Assembly: GCF_027571385.1 (NCBI RefSeq)
Contig: NZ_CP085636.1
Coordinates: 1,488,001-1,552,000 of the forward strand
Reading direction: 5' to 3'
Origin: Shewanella sp. MTB7
GTDB taxonomy: Bacteria; Pseudomonadota; Gammaproteobacteria; Enterobacterales; Shewanellaceae
Length of the DNA stretch: 64,000 nucleotides
Shown: positions 1-8,505 of the stretch, piece after piece
Position numbering within the stretch: position 1 is the stretch's first letter
How the letters are laid out: the number at the start of each line of letters is the position of its first letter
Made by a program: the position numbers and the translations under genes
Notes under the pieces: generated by a model
Database searches by the model: none
Seen by the model: only the letters and a program-made list of their open reading frames with translations
Told to the model about the DNA's origin: nothing

Positions 1-76
1 AAATCTATAGAAAAAACCAATAAAAATATCTGTCAATTATTCCCATTAAAAAAACCTACGAGGGATTTCATATCAC

Positions 77-156
77 CCTGAAAGCCTTGCACAGCAAGGA
101 ACTGGCAATTCGCTGACCACGCATTGACCACACCTAACCGTTAGGAATGAAAAAAC
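77..156 (+). repeat. RHS 3' repeat, copy 1 (truncated, orphan)
   Basis: This block is nearly identical to segments after the two RHS toxin/immunity pairs (near 8353-8436 and 18536-18620). It holds a perfect CCTTGC-ACA-GCAAGG stem-loop, a doubled TGACCAC and a CCTAAC-C-GTTAGG inverted repeat. It stops at 156, exactly where the IS66 end begins, so the terminator half seen in copy 2 is missing. Its presence here suggests the tail of another RHS locus to the left of the window, which is an inference. Confidence 0.85.
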
Positions 157-236
157 GTAAGCGTGTGGTGAAGTACATCTACAGATAATAAGTCAGATTG
201 ACTATGTTAACACCTCATATATTAATGGGAGTCAAC

Positions 237-572
237 ATGACAATACGAACTGAAGAAGAATGGCAACAACTGTTAGCATCGCAGCCTTCTTGCGGTTTAT
301 CAGTGAAAGATTTCTGTCGAAAACATCAAATTAGTACCAGTACTTTCTATAAGAGAGGCGCTAGGCCAGAGTTGCTCCAAGCTGTTAATGATTTTGTGAA
401 AATTACATCCATTGTCGAAACACCAGCAATGCCAGAAGCCACCGTAGTTATCTCAGTGGTCACTCAATCAGAAACGATAAGTTTACAAACGTCTGTAGGG
501 ATATTTAGCTTCCCATGCTCATTACCAGCAAGCTATATGGCAACACTTATCCGGGAACTGCTACCATGTTAA
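237..572 (+). CDS. tnpA: IS66 accessory protein TnpA
   Basis: A small protein of 111 aa with a helix-turn-helix-like N-terminus of the IS66 Orf1 type (WQQLLASQPSCGLSVKDFC, then STSTFYKR), presumed to bind the IS ends. The ATG at 237 is preferred over an upstream in-frame ATG at 198 because GGGAG sits just before it and the family sequence begins there. Its stop overlaps the start of tnpB in ATGTTAA, indicating translational coupling. It lies in a truncated IS66 copy, so it has no transposase partner in this copy. Confidence 0.85.
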   Translation: MTIRTEEEWQQLLASQPSCGLSVKDFCRKHQISTSTFYKRGARPELLQAVNDFVKITSIVETPAMPEATVVISVVTQSETISLQTSVGIFSFPCSLPASYMATLIRELLPC

Positions 573-913
573 TGTTTCAGCAGCTCCCAGATGTTTACTT
601 GCACCGTGATGCGGTTGATTTTCGCAAATCAATTAACGGGTTGACTGTTATCGTTGAGCAACATATGGCACTTTCCCCCATTGATGGTAGCCTCTTTGTG
701 TTCTGTAACAAGTCTCATGACAAACTAAAAATACTTTATTGGGATACCACAGGCTTTGCTCTTTGGTATAAGCGGTTAGAGCAAGCTAAGTTCAAATGGC
801 CAACCAAAATTAAGAATAACAATATGTCATTATCAGAACAGGAGCTGCATTGGCTGTTATCTGGTTATGATGTATTAGGTCATCAACCTGTCCAGGTGCT
901 CAATTACAGTTAG
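566..913 (+). CDS. tnpB: IS66 accessory protein TnpB
   Basis: 115 aa, the usual IS66 Orf2 length, with the family signatures VDFRKSINGL near the N-terminus, SLFVFCNKSHDKLKILYWD in the middle and FALWYKRLE after it. TnpB is required with TnpC for IS66 transposition, but its biochemical role is unclear. The start at 566 is chosen because it overlaps the tnpA stop (ATGTTAA) and matches the family N-terminus; the longer open frame from 515 only overlaps tnpA. The gene looks intact. Confidence 0.88.
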   Translation: MLMFQQLPDVYLHRDAVDFRKSINGLTVIVEQHMALSPIDGSLFVFCNKSHDKLKILYWDTTGFALWYKRLEQAKFKWPTKIKNNNMSLSEQELHWLLSGYDVLGHQPVQVLNYS

Positions 914-977
914 ATTTAATTTCTCATGTTTTATATATTTATCGTCTTATTTATCATTGACTTGGTATAATGTCCTT

Positions 978-1445
978 ATGAATATGACGTTAAACTCCTT
1001 GCCTGACAACCTTGATATGTTGAAGCAAATGCTGCTTCAATAACTTCAGCTTGTCTCAGAACAAGGTGAAGTAATTACTGCTCAGCAAATGACTATTATT
1101 GAGTTACAACAAACGATTCAATATCAACTTGAATAATTTCGCTTGGCTAAGCAAAAGCGTTTTGGTACCAGCAGTGAAAAGCGTGACTATCAAGGAGAAG
1201 TGTTTAATGAAGCCGAAACCATCATTGCTGAAGAAGATACAGAAGCTGAAACTGATAGTCATCAGCGTCTAGAGCCTAATAAGCAACCAAAGCGTACGCT
1301 TTTATCCCAAGCTTTGCCTCGGGACGTTATTATTCATGATATCAGTGATGAAGAAAAACAATGGCACTGTGGCCATAAATTAACGTTAATGGGGCAAGAT
1401 AGCAGTGAAAAGCTTGAGTTTGTACCTGCTCACATCAAAGTCTAA
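978..1445 (+). pseudogene. tnpC: IS66 transposase TnpC, N-terminal fragment with stops
   Basis: From the ATG at 978 the frame encodes an IS66 TnpC N-terminus (NSLPDNLDMLKQMLL), meets TAA after LLQ and again TAA after QYQLE, then continues in the same frame through the typical RLAKQKRFGTSSEKR segment and the CGHKL zinc-binding region. Both stops look like CAA- or GAA-type codons turned into TAA. At about 1443 the frame crosses into IS630 DNA. The DDE catalytic domain is absent. Confidence 0.88.
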
Positions 1446-2428
1446 TGTCACTAATAAAGCTATTCCAAGCTTGTGTCCATTGCTCGACAATATCTTCATA
1501 ATTGGCAAAACACCTATTGGCTAAATGATGCTGTCTCATCCATCCCCAAACTTGTTCGATAGGATTAAGCTCTGGTGAATAGGGAGGTAGTTTAATCATG
1601 GTTAGATTATCGAATTCATTATCTAGATCTTTTGTATGTCAACCGGCACCATCCATGAGCACGACAGCATGACGATCTGGAAGAGTTGCTTCAGAGATCA
1701 ACTTTAGGTGTTGCCGCATGAACCTTTTATCTACCCACGGAGTGATCAGCGCTTCGGTATTTCCATTCGACGGACATACAGCCCCAAAAACATAAGCGTA
1801 CTCAAATTGTTGTTGCCGAACGACTCTTGGACGACTTCCTTTTTTGGCCCATAAGCGTGTCGTCGTGTTTTGTTGTCCTATACGAGCTTCATCTTGAAAC
1901 CAAACATCAACTTGAACTAGGGCAATATGACCGGGGATGTTAAGGATCGTTTCCAAGCGGAAGTTTTTTAAAAGCTTCTTGTGCTTTTTGGGATTGTTTA
2001 GGATGTTTTGACCTACTCGTTATCCAAGAAAAACCTAGCCGCTTTAATACTCTATAGACACTTGATGGTTCATAATTGATACCAAAGTGCTGAAAAATAT
2101 ATTCATTAATATCAGCACTCGATAGTCTTCCACCTTCTTCAGATAAACTTTGCTGCTCAATGAATGTTGCGAGTTGTTTAGATTGACTCTTGTTTAAAGA
2201 TGGAGGTCGGCCAGGTGATGTTCTGTGCTCAAAGCCCGCTAAACCGTCGGTTAAGAAATCACTTACCCATTTGTTTACACTGGTACGACTCACCTTAAGA
2301 ATACTCGTGATCTCAATGCGGTTATGCCCTTCACTGAAATGTGCTAATGCCAAAAGACGGATCCGCTTTTGTGCATTTTTCTCTCGTCGTGCCAGAGAGC
2401 GAAAGTCAGTGGTATTAAGCTTTTCCAT
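1444..2428 (-). pseudogene. IS630 transposase, copy 1 (split frames, nonsense codon, C-terminus lost)
   Basis: The first frame (1940-2428, 162 aa) is the helix-turn-helix DNA-binding half. The second (from 1956 down) is the catalytic half, with FQDEARIG carrying the first DDE aspartate and LMDGAG the second. The tryptophan codon after DGAG is TGA here and TGG in copy 2, so translation stops at 1639. The E of the DDE triad would be encoded beyond the stop, and the last codons are deleted at 1444. Inactive. Confidence 0.88.
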
Positions 2429-2492
2429 ATGTAACCAAATCGTTAAAATTAACTCGCCATATTAGATCACATTTTTATACCGATCGGTATAA
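1444..2492 (-). mobile_element. IS630-family insertion sequence, copy 1, truncated at the left
   Basis: Nearly identical to the copy at 8489-9549 but begins inside the 3' part of the transposase, lacking about 65 bp and the left terminal repeat. Its right end is preserved: a TACCGATCGGTA palindrome near 2479-2490 matches the TACCAATCGGTA found at the left end of copy 2 (about 8491), so these appear to be the terminal inverted repeats. The truncated end joins the IS66 tnpC fragment directly, pointing to a deletion between two neighbouring ISs. Confidence 0.85.
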
Positions 2493-2767
2493 ATTCGAAA
2501 AAGTTAAATTAAGATGTTATAAATTCAATTTTTTCGAGTTAACATTTTAATGATTAAAGTGCTGAGAATAGGAAATAATTGTTCATTTTCTGGGGGCTAT
2601 TGTAAATTCACCTGCACATACGTGACCCTCGTCACCGTTATCGACAACCTTCATGGAAACAATTGTCATTTGCATCTACCTTGTGGTTAAAAATCATTCT
2701 TAATCGAGACGTGAAATTTACACTCTCTAAATTAAAGGTTTTAGCCAATTAGCAAAATGGAGTCGAC

Positions 2768-5700
2768 ATGCATACCTTTCGTTCTTTTTCATGGTTTTTC
2801 GTTTTATGTTCACTATTGCTTAGTGCATCTGCTTCGGCATCTCCCACAACAGAAAAAGTCGTTTCTGACAATGCAGTGGCAATCGAAACGGAAGAGGCTA
2901 ATTCCGTAGAAGTAGAAGCGGCTGAAAGTGTTGCTCGTGGTTTATCGAGTCGAAACTCTGGATTTGAGACGTTAATAAGTGCTGCTAATGCAAGCCAATC
3001 AATTTTAAAATCACCAATTGAAAGCATAAATGATTTTGGTGATCATTATGATGTTTCATCAGGTTCGGTAACGTTTAAACGAACCGATATATCCATTCCA
3101 GGCAATTCAAAACTCAGTGTTAGTTATTCCATCTCTCATCCCACCAGTTTTTCATCCATTACAACATGGATAGAAGACATCCCTAAAATTGAAATGACTT
3201 ATGGTAATGGTGATTCCGACGGAAATAACATGCCAATATCTTGGCGTGATGGACTGTATTGTAGCGGTTCGCAGAAATACAACAGAAAGGGCACTAAAGA
3301 GGATTGGAATTCATTAGATATAGATAGAGAATTATTTTTTTCTCGTGCAAGGTTGATTGTGCCTGAACATGAGATTAATGAAAAATTACTCAACAATACG
3401 GGCATACTTTCGTCTAATATCAGCATTGAAAAATACCCTTACACAACCCGCTCAAATTGGCGACTAGCTTGTTATACCTCAGCGACTACTGGTAAAGAAG
3501 GCTTTAAAGCGACCTCTCCCTCAGGTGATACATATTATTTTGATATTCCAGCGAGACGCCAACGAAACATTGTTGGCGGCTCTTTAGGTACAGCGGCATT
3601 AGATTCAACACCACCTGATATTATGGCTCATATAATAAAAGATTATAGAACTCTTTTTGTCAGTAAAATTGAAGATAAACACGGTAATTGGGTTAATTAT
3701 GAATATGAGGTGAGTGACCGATATTGGCCTGAACATATTGATATGTGGCCAGAGCAACATGATATAGCTGTTCGCCTTAAAAGTATTTCTAGTAATGATA
3801 ATCGGCGTATTACAGTTTCTCGCACTGATAACACCGTTGCAGTTAGCTCTACAGGGGAAACGTGGCGCTACACGTTAGATATAGATAAAAAGGACCGAAT
3901 ACGTGGAGTACGTAATCACTTACTCATCGAACAACCGAATGGCTTAACGTGGGATTATAAATTGACTAGTCCAACACTTTACGGTGCTGATTCTAACAAT
4001 CAATGGAAGTGTCTATGGGATTACTATCCTGCTTGGCATGTAAACTCCCCTATGACTGTCATCAATTCTCAAGGTGCTATTGCGACATTCGATTTTGACT
4101 TTGTTAGTAGCCACTTCTCTAATGCAGGACCCAACACAGGACCTTGCAGTTATACCTATGCGTTGATGAACAAAACTATTAATGGCAATCAATTACCTAT
4201 AACAGAAAGTTATACTTACTCTGAAACACTTGGAACTCTATACTTTCAGGATAACAATCCCCCCAAAGAAAGCCTTCTGTCAGCCCCCGTTCCTACAACG
4301 GTTGACCGATTAAACTATAAATTAGTGACAAAAGTAGCATCTAATGGTAGTACAACCAAGTTCTATGTTAACCGTAGAGCTCGGTCAGGATTACTCGGCA
4401 CGATAGGGGCCATTGAATATTCAAACACGCATACATCACCATTAGCATTGACAGAGTTGCGTTCATATCACTTATCTGATGCTAAAGGGCTTAGCGGTAC
4501 AAGTTATTGGGATGAAGGGGAAAGTGACGAAACAACCCCCAGACTAACCAGCATAGAATATCAATACGACGGTGCGACTGGAGTGACGACCTATTACTCA
4601 GACTATAATCGTTTTGATGCTCCTGAAACAACTTCCATCAGTGATTCTAGTATGGGGTTGTATCGCTCTTATAAGACAACATATGAGCATGACTATGATG
4701 CTTGGGTGTTGAATCTACCTAAATATGAATTTACAGCTGTAGAGGGAAGTATTTATAAGCAAACTAAAGCATCCAAATATTCAGTGACATCGCCATTTAT
4801 GCTTAAAAAAGCTACTGGAATGCTGTCAAACCACATCTCTAACATAGATTATCATTCAGATGGAAACGTTAAAAAAATAACCTATCTTTTATCCAACCGA
4901 TATATTCAATATGATAATTATTACCGAGGCAAACCCCGTAAGGTGACGTTACCTTGTTCAATAACCAATGGTTGTGATACCACAAATGGCAGTAGCGCCA
5001 ATACGATAGTTGCTTTATACGAGTTTAATAGTGATGGCACCACGAAAAATGTAACTGATTTTAATGGCCGGAAAACTAACTACAGTTACAACAATATGGG
5101 CTGGTTAACTAAGATTGACCATGTTGACCCCAAATGGACTGACACACTCATTGATTATCATGTTGTTACAACCGCAAACGATGGTATTGCCGGTAGTCAC
5201 ATTGCTGTCGGTCAGTTAAGGCAAACGGTTACTCAAGGTAATTATGAAAACACAATTTATCATGATGGTTTATTAAGGCCAACCTTCACGCGAACGCGTG
5301 ATAAAACCAATCCTGCAACGGTGAGTTATCAGCGCACGCAATATGACCATGAAAGTAGGCCAACATTGCAATCGTTCCCAAGCAATAACGCAAGTAATAC
5401 GGTTGGAATGCTCACGAAGTACGATGCATTAGGTCGTACAACGTCAATTACGCGTCAAAGTGATAATGCAACCAGTAATATTGAGTATTTAAGTGGTTAT
5501 CGTCAACAAGTAACCGATGCAAAGAATAACGTAACGACCACCACATACCTTCCTTATCGAGATTTGAGTAACTCATTACCCGTAACGGTTGAAACACCAG
5601 ATAGTGATGATATTCATATCGAATATAATGAATTTGACCAGGTAACGTCTATAACACAAGGGGAGGTTACGGAAACACGGCTTTATGATAATGAACAACA

Positions 5701-6826
5701 CCTTTGTAAAACTTATCGTCCTGAAACTGGCGCAACCGTTCATGGTTACAATGCCATGCGTCAACCCATTTGGCGTGCTGAAGGTCTAGGGGGGGGCAAT
5801 AATAGTTGCACCGCTTCTTCGGTGTCAGCTTCTGACAAAGTGTTGTTGGATTATGACCATTTAGGTCGATTAAATTCAGAAAATTATCCTGACTCTACAC
5901 CAGATAAAACCTATCGTTACGATGCTAACGGCAATCTCACATATCTTATTGCTGGTAGTGGAAATAATGCCATTAGTTGGAGTTATCTGTATAACTCGCT
6001 CAACTTAGTAGAGAAGGAAACCTTGGCACTTGATGGGAAGAACTACGTGTTGGATTGGGAATACAATAATCTTGGTGCAGTATCATCACTTCGTTATCCC
6101 TCAGGTCGCACGATTAGTTATGCGCCAAATGCACTAGGTCAAGCGACACAAGCTGCAGAAGGGAGTCACCAATATGCAAGTCATGTCACTTATCATCCTA
6201 ATGGACAGCTAAAGCAATTAACGTACGGTAATGGCATTGTGCGCAATGTGGCATTAGACACCACTGGCCGTATTGATGCTATCTCTGACAGTAAAGGTGC
6301 AAGTTACTTATTACGCTTAGACCCAAGTTATGACCAAAATGATAATTTAATAGGGTTGATTGATTGGGTTGACCGTAATAACGACATCGATAATATGAGT
6401 TTCGACGGGGTGAATCGTCTGTTAACTGCTGATGGTAAATGGGGGCGTGGAAGTTATAGTTATGATGGTTTAGGTAACATATTAAGCCGCAGTATCAGTG
6501 GTTCAACTATTCACTATAATTATAACAACTTGAACCGATTGAACAATATCCGTGGCGCCTATGGTTACACTTACGGTTACGATACACGGGGTAATGTGAT
6601 TCATAATGGCCGTTATGGATTGTCATTTAACCGTGCCAATCAAGTCTCCACGGCGAAAGGCATACCTTATCGTTATGATGGTCATAACCGCAGAGTGAAA
6701 AAGAATAATAATTACAGTGTTTATAGCCAAGCTGGGCAATTGCTGTATCGACAGAAGGCAAATAACGACAAAATAGACAGTGTCTATCTTGGAAAACAAT
6801 TAATTGCTGATATTGAAAGTCGATAA
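2768..6826 (+). CDS. Exported RHS-repeat shell protein without its own RHS core
   Basis: 1352 aa. A Sec signal peptide spans about residues 1-25 (FFVLCSLLLSASASA). The first ~690 residues are a variable region rich in Tyr/Thr/Asn, with phrases such as GDTYYFDIPARRQ and KIEDKHGNWVNYEYEV typical of RHS/YD-repeat proteins. From about residue 694 to the end it carries YD repeats (RYDANGNLTYL, YSYDGLGNIL, YGYTYGYDTRGN), which in characterised RHS and TcC proteins wind into a hollow beta-shell holding a toxin. It ends at LGKQLIADIESR, exactly where the RHS protein at 13615-18237 continues into the conserved core. Here the core and tip are in the next gene, 13 bp downstream. GGAG precedes the start. 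Function is inferred from the family. Confidence 0.85.
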   Translation: MHTFRSFSWFFVLCSLLLSASASASPTTEKVVSDNAVAIETEEANSVEVEAAESVARGLSSRNSGFETLISAANASQSILKSPIESINDFGDHYDVSSGSVTFKRTDISIPGNSKLSVSYSISHPTSFSSITTWIEDIPKIEMTYGNGDSDGNNMPISWRDGLYCSGSQKYNRKGTKEDWNSLDIDRELFFSRARLIVPEHEINEKLLNNTGILSSNISIEKYPYTTRSNWRLACYTSATTGKEGFKATSPSGDTYYFDIPARRQRNIVGGSLGTAALDSTPPDIMAHIIKDYRTLFVSKIEDKHGNWVNYEYEVSDRYWPEHIDMWPEQHDIAVRLKSISSNDNRRITVSRTDNTVAVSSTGETWRYTLDIDKKDRIRGVRNHLLIEQPNGLTWDYKLTSPTLYGADSNNQWKCLWDYYPAWHVNSPMTVINSQGAIATFDFDFVSSHFSNAGPNTGPCSYTYALMNKTINGNQLPITESYTYSETLGTLYFQDNNPPKESLLSAPVPTTVDRLNYKLVTKVASNGSTTKFYVNRRARSGLLGTIGAIEYSNTHTSPLALTELRSYHLSDAKGLSGTSYWDEGESDETTPRLTSIEYQYDGATGVTTYYSDYNRFDAPETTSISDSSMGLYRSYKTTYEHDYDAWVLNLPKYEFTAVEGSIYKQTKASKYSVTSPFMLKKATGMLSNHISNIDYHSDGNVKKITYLLSNRYIQYDNYYRGKPRKVTLPCSITNGCDTTNGSSANTIVALYEFNSDGTTKNVTDFNGRKTNYSYNNMGWLTKIDHVDPKWTDTLIDYHVVTTANDGIAGSHIAVGQLRQTVTQGNYENTIYHDGLLRPTFTRTRDKTNPATVSYQRTQYDHESRPTLQSFPSNNASNTVGMLTKYDALGRTTSITRQSDNATSNIEYLSGYRQQVTDAKNNVTTTTYLPYRDLSNSLPVTVETPDSDDIHIEYNEFDQVTSITQGEVTETRLYDNEQHLCKTYRPETGATVHGYNAMRQPIWRAEGLGGGNNSCTASSVSASDKVLLDYDHLGRLNSENYPDSTPDKTYRYDANGNLTYLIAGSGNNAISWSYLYNSLNLVEKETLALDGKNYVLDWEYNNLGAVSSLRYPSGRTISYAPNALGQATQAAEGSHQYASHVTYHPNGQLKQLTYGNGIVRNVALDTTGRIDAISDSKGASYLLRLDPSYDQNDNLIGLIDWVDRNNDIDNMSFDGVNRLLTADGKWGRGSYSYDGLGNILSRSISGSTIHYNYNNLNRLNNIRGAYGYTYGYDTRGNVIHNGRYGLSFNRANQVSTAKGIPYRYDGHNRRVKKNNNYSVYSQAGQLLYRQKANNDKIDSVYLGKQLIADIESR

Positions 6827-6839
6827 AGGAGAGGCAGGT

Positions 6840-8027
6840 ATGAAAACACAAAATTCAACATTATTGATATTCTATTTTATGGCTCTCTTCCTTATTGGAA
6901 GTATGGTCAGTCAATCTGCACAGGCTGAGCAAGGTCGTACTGTGTTTATTCCCATCGCGGTAGGGGATATAACTACGTTTATTCCTATTATGCCCTCAAG
7001 TCATTTAGGGCAGGTTGCGACAACGAGCACGGATGGCCGTTATGATTTGAGTTGGTCAGCGGTTGACAATGCGAGTTATTATCAAATCATCATTACTGAT
7101 GAAAACAATGAAAAACAAATCATTAGGGTCACAGGTACTTATTATTCATTGGCAGGATTAGCACTTGGCAATAATAAAGTAGAGGTACAAGCTTGTAATG
7201 CTCATAATCAATGTGGTGTGGGTTACGTTGCGGGCACAGTTTCACGTAACAGCAAAGTCACTTACCAGCATACTGATATGTTGGGTACACCAGTGCTGGA
7301 AACGAACGAATCAGGACAAGTGGTCAGTCGTAGTGTATATGAACCATTTGGTAAACGTCTTGGGGGTGAAAAAGCGGGAATAGGATATACGGGTCATTTA
7401 CAAGATGAAGACCTCGGCCTAACCTATATGCAGGCACGATACTATGATCCACTTATCGGGCGTTTTTATTCGAATGATCCGTTAGCATTCAGAGATGTAC
7501 ATAGCTTTAATCGTTACGCTTATGCTGCGAACAACCCTTATAAATATACAGACCCAGATGGTAAAGACTTTAAAGCTACATACATTTCTTTAAAAATGCC
7601 TTTTTACGGCTCTGTTGATGTTGGGATAGTAACATTTACACCAAATTCTGCTGGTGATGGTTCGACGACGAGTGGTGCTTTTGCTCGAATCAATAGAAGT
7701 GCTTCTGAAGTTGATAGTGATTCATCCAAAGGCCTTTTAAAACAAACAGGAATTAAAGTTGGAGCAATTGGAGGTGCTACCTTTGGCAAAGAGGAAGGTA
7801 GTCATACTTCCGAAACTTTTCAAGGAACTGATGCGTCAATTGATGCAGGACTTGGTCCTGTAGCAGTTTCATTAGGGGGGCTAGCATCAGGTGAGACTTC
7901 TGTGGCTACTGAAATTGGGGCGGCCATAGGTCTTGATGCTAGTGTTAGCCAGACTGTTACAATAACGAATGAAGATATTGGACAAGCGGTAACTAAAGCC
8001 TATGAAGCTATTAAAGAAACCTTCTAA
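6840..8027 (+). CDS. Separately exported RHS core with Ig/FN3-like domain and variable toxin-like tip
   Basis: 395 aa, starting at the ATG at 6840 behind AAGGAGAGG; the open frame from 6804 overlaps the previous gene and has no comparable ribosome site. Residues 1-29 are a clear signal peptide ending SQSAQA. Residues ~67-120 look fibronectin/Ig-like (YDLSWSAVDNASYYQIIITD). The RHS hyperconserved core begins at ~140 (YQHTDMLGTPVLE, GYTGHLQDEDLGLTYMQARYY) and ends at DPDGK near 240. The core has DPLAF where the second locus has DPIGF. Residues ~242-395 are an unrelated glycine/serine-rich tip of unknown activity. By analogy with RHS proteins the tip is the effector. A stand-alone core with its own signal peptide, next to a core-less shell, suggests the two proteins assemble after export. 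Confidence 0.8.
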   Translation: MKTQNSTLLIFYFMALFLIGSMVSQSAQAEQGRTVFIPIAVGDITTFIPIMPSSHLGQVATTSTDGRYDLSWSAVDNASYYQIIITDENNEKQIIRVTGTYYSLAGLALGNNKVEVQACNAHNQCGVGYVAGTVSRNSKVTYQHTDMLGTPVLETNESGQVVSRSVYEPFGKRLGGEKAGIGYTGHLQDEDLGLTYMQARYYDPLIGRFYSNDPLAFRDVHSFNRYAYAANNPYKYTDPDGKDFKATYISLKMPFYGSVDVGIVTFTPNSAGDGSTTSGAFARINRSASEVDSDSSKGLLKQTGIKVGAIGGATFGKEEGSHTSETFQGTDASIDAGLGPVAVSLGGLASGETSVATEIGAAIGLDASVSQTVTITNEDIGQAVTKAYEAIKETF

Positions 8028-8051
8028 GAGAATATTTGTAGGGGCAAAAAA

Positions 8052-8312
8052 ATGAAAAGATCCATAAAATTTAAGTTGGCGTTGTTAATTCAAGTGTTAC
8101 TCACTATGGTTTACAAGCTTATTGTTGTAAAAGGAAGCGCTCTGCATGAAATACTATTTTGGGTTGGGATGACACTAGGTATCTACATATTTTATATGGT
8201 GTTTGGATATTTTTGCCATCATTGTAATAAGAATCAGATCATGAAAGGTTATTTTTCATATAGGCTTCCTAGCGATACTTGCTGGCATTGTGGTAAAAAG
8301 TTAAAGGGGTAA
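8052..8312 (+). CDS. Small membrane protein with zinc-ribbon cysteines, candidate immunity protein
   Basis: 86 aa, starting 24 bp after the tip gene behind AGGGG. Two hydrophobic segments (about residues 8-25 and 33-53) are followed by CHHC and CWHC pairs that could bind one zinc. No family is recognised. Position directly after a variable RHS tip is where cognate immunity genes sit in polymorphic toxin loci, and an inner-membrane immunity protein would fit a tip that acts on membranes. This role is inferred from context only. Confidence 0.6.
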   Translation: MKRSIKFKLALLIQVLLTMVYKLIVVKGSALHEILFWVGMTLGIYIFYMVFGYFCHHCNKNQIMKGYFSYRLPSDTCWHCGKKLKG

Positions 8313-8328
8313 GACGCCTATTGGTATT

Positions 8329-8490
8329 AAAGCCCCGCTAGGGGCTTATATATCGACCTGAAAGCCTTGCACAGCAAGGAACTGGCAATTCGCTGACCAC
8401 GCATTGACCACACCTAACCGTTAGGAATGAAAAAACCGCCTTAATTGGCGGTTTTTTATTACTTAGATATGTAAATATAGAATACTTTAA
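8329..8490 (+). repeat. RHS 3' repeat, copy 2 (complete)
   Basis: About 162 bp shared with 18512-18674, and in its middle with 77-156. In order it contains an AAGCCCC/GGGGCTT hairpin, a CCTTGC-ACA-GCAAGG hairpin, a doubled TGACCAC, a CCTAAC-C-GTTAGG inverted repeat, a strong terminator hairpin and an AT-rich tail (TAGATATGTAAATATAGAAT). It starts 17 bp after the candidate immunity gene and stops where the IS630 end begins. Conservation across loci with unrelated tips suggests a shared transcript end and a recombination handle. Confidence 0.85.
8432..8460 (+). terminator. Rho-independent terminator of the first RHS locus
   Basis: AAAACCGCC, a 6-nt loop, then GGCGGTTTTTT: a perfect 9-bp stem with a T-run. 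It lies inside the 3' repeat and would end the shell/tip/immunity transcript. The same position in copy 3 (18616-18640) has lost complementarity (AGTGG in the right arm). Confidence 0.85.
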
Positions 8491-8505
8491 TACCAATCGG
8501 TATAA

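Larger units (their letters stand above)
157..1443 (+). mobile_element. IS66-family insertion sequence, 3'-truncated
   Basis: Three IS66-type genes (tnpA, tnpB, start of tnpC) follow a left end beginning GTAAGCG, as IS66 ends typically do. The left end abuts RHS repeat copy 1 at 156/157. The right part is lost: at about 1443 the tnpC reading frame runs straight into the middle of an IS630 transposase gene on the other strand. The accessory genes look intact, but tnpC carries two stop codons and lacks its catalytic part, so the element is dead. Confidence 0.85.

Noticed and set aside
130..156. An integron attC-like core (ACCTAAC and GTTAGGA) in the RHS 3' repeat.
   Set aside because: The two half-sites are adjacent with no attC body between them, the last base of the second does not fit, and no integron integrase is present.
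6804..6839. An earlier start for the RHS core/tip protein.
   Set aside because: It would overlap the RHS shell gene and put twelve charged residues before a well-formed signal peptide; the ATG at 6840 has a strong ribosome site.
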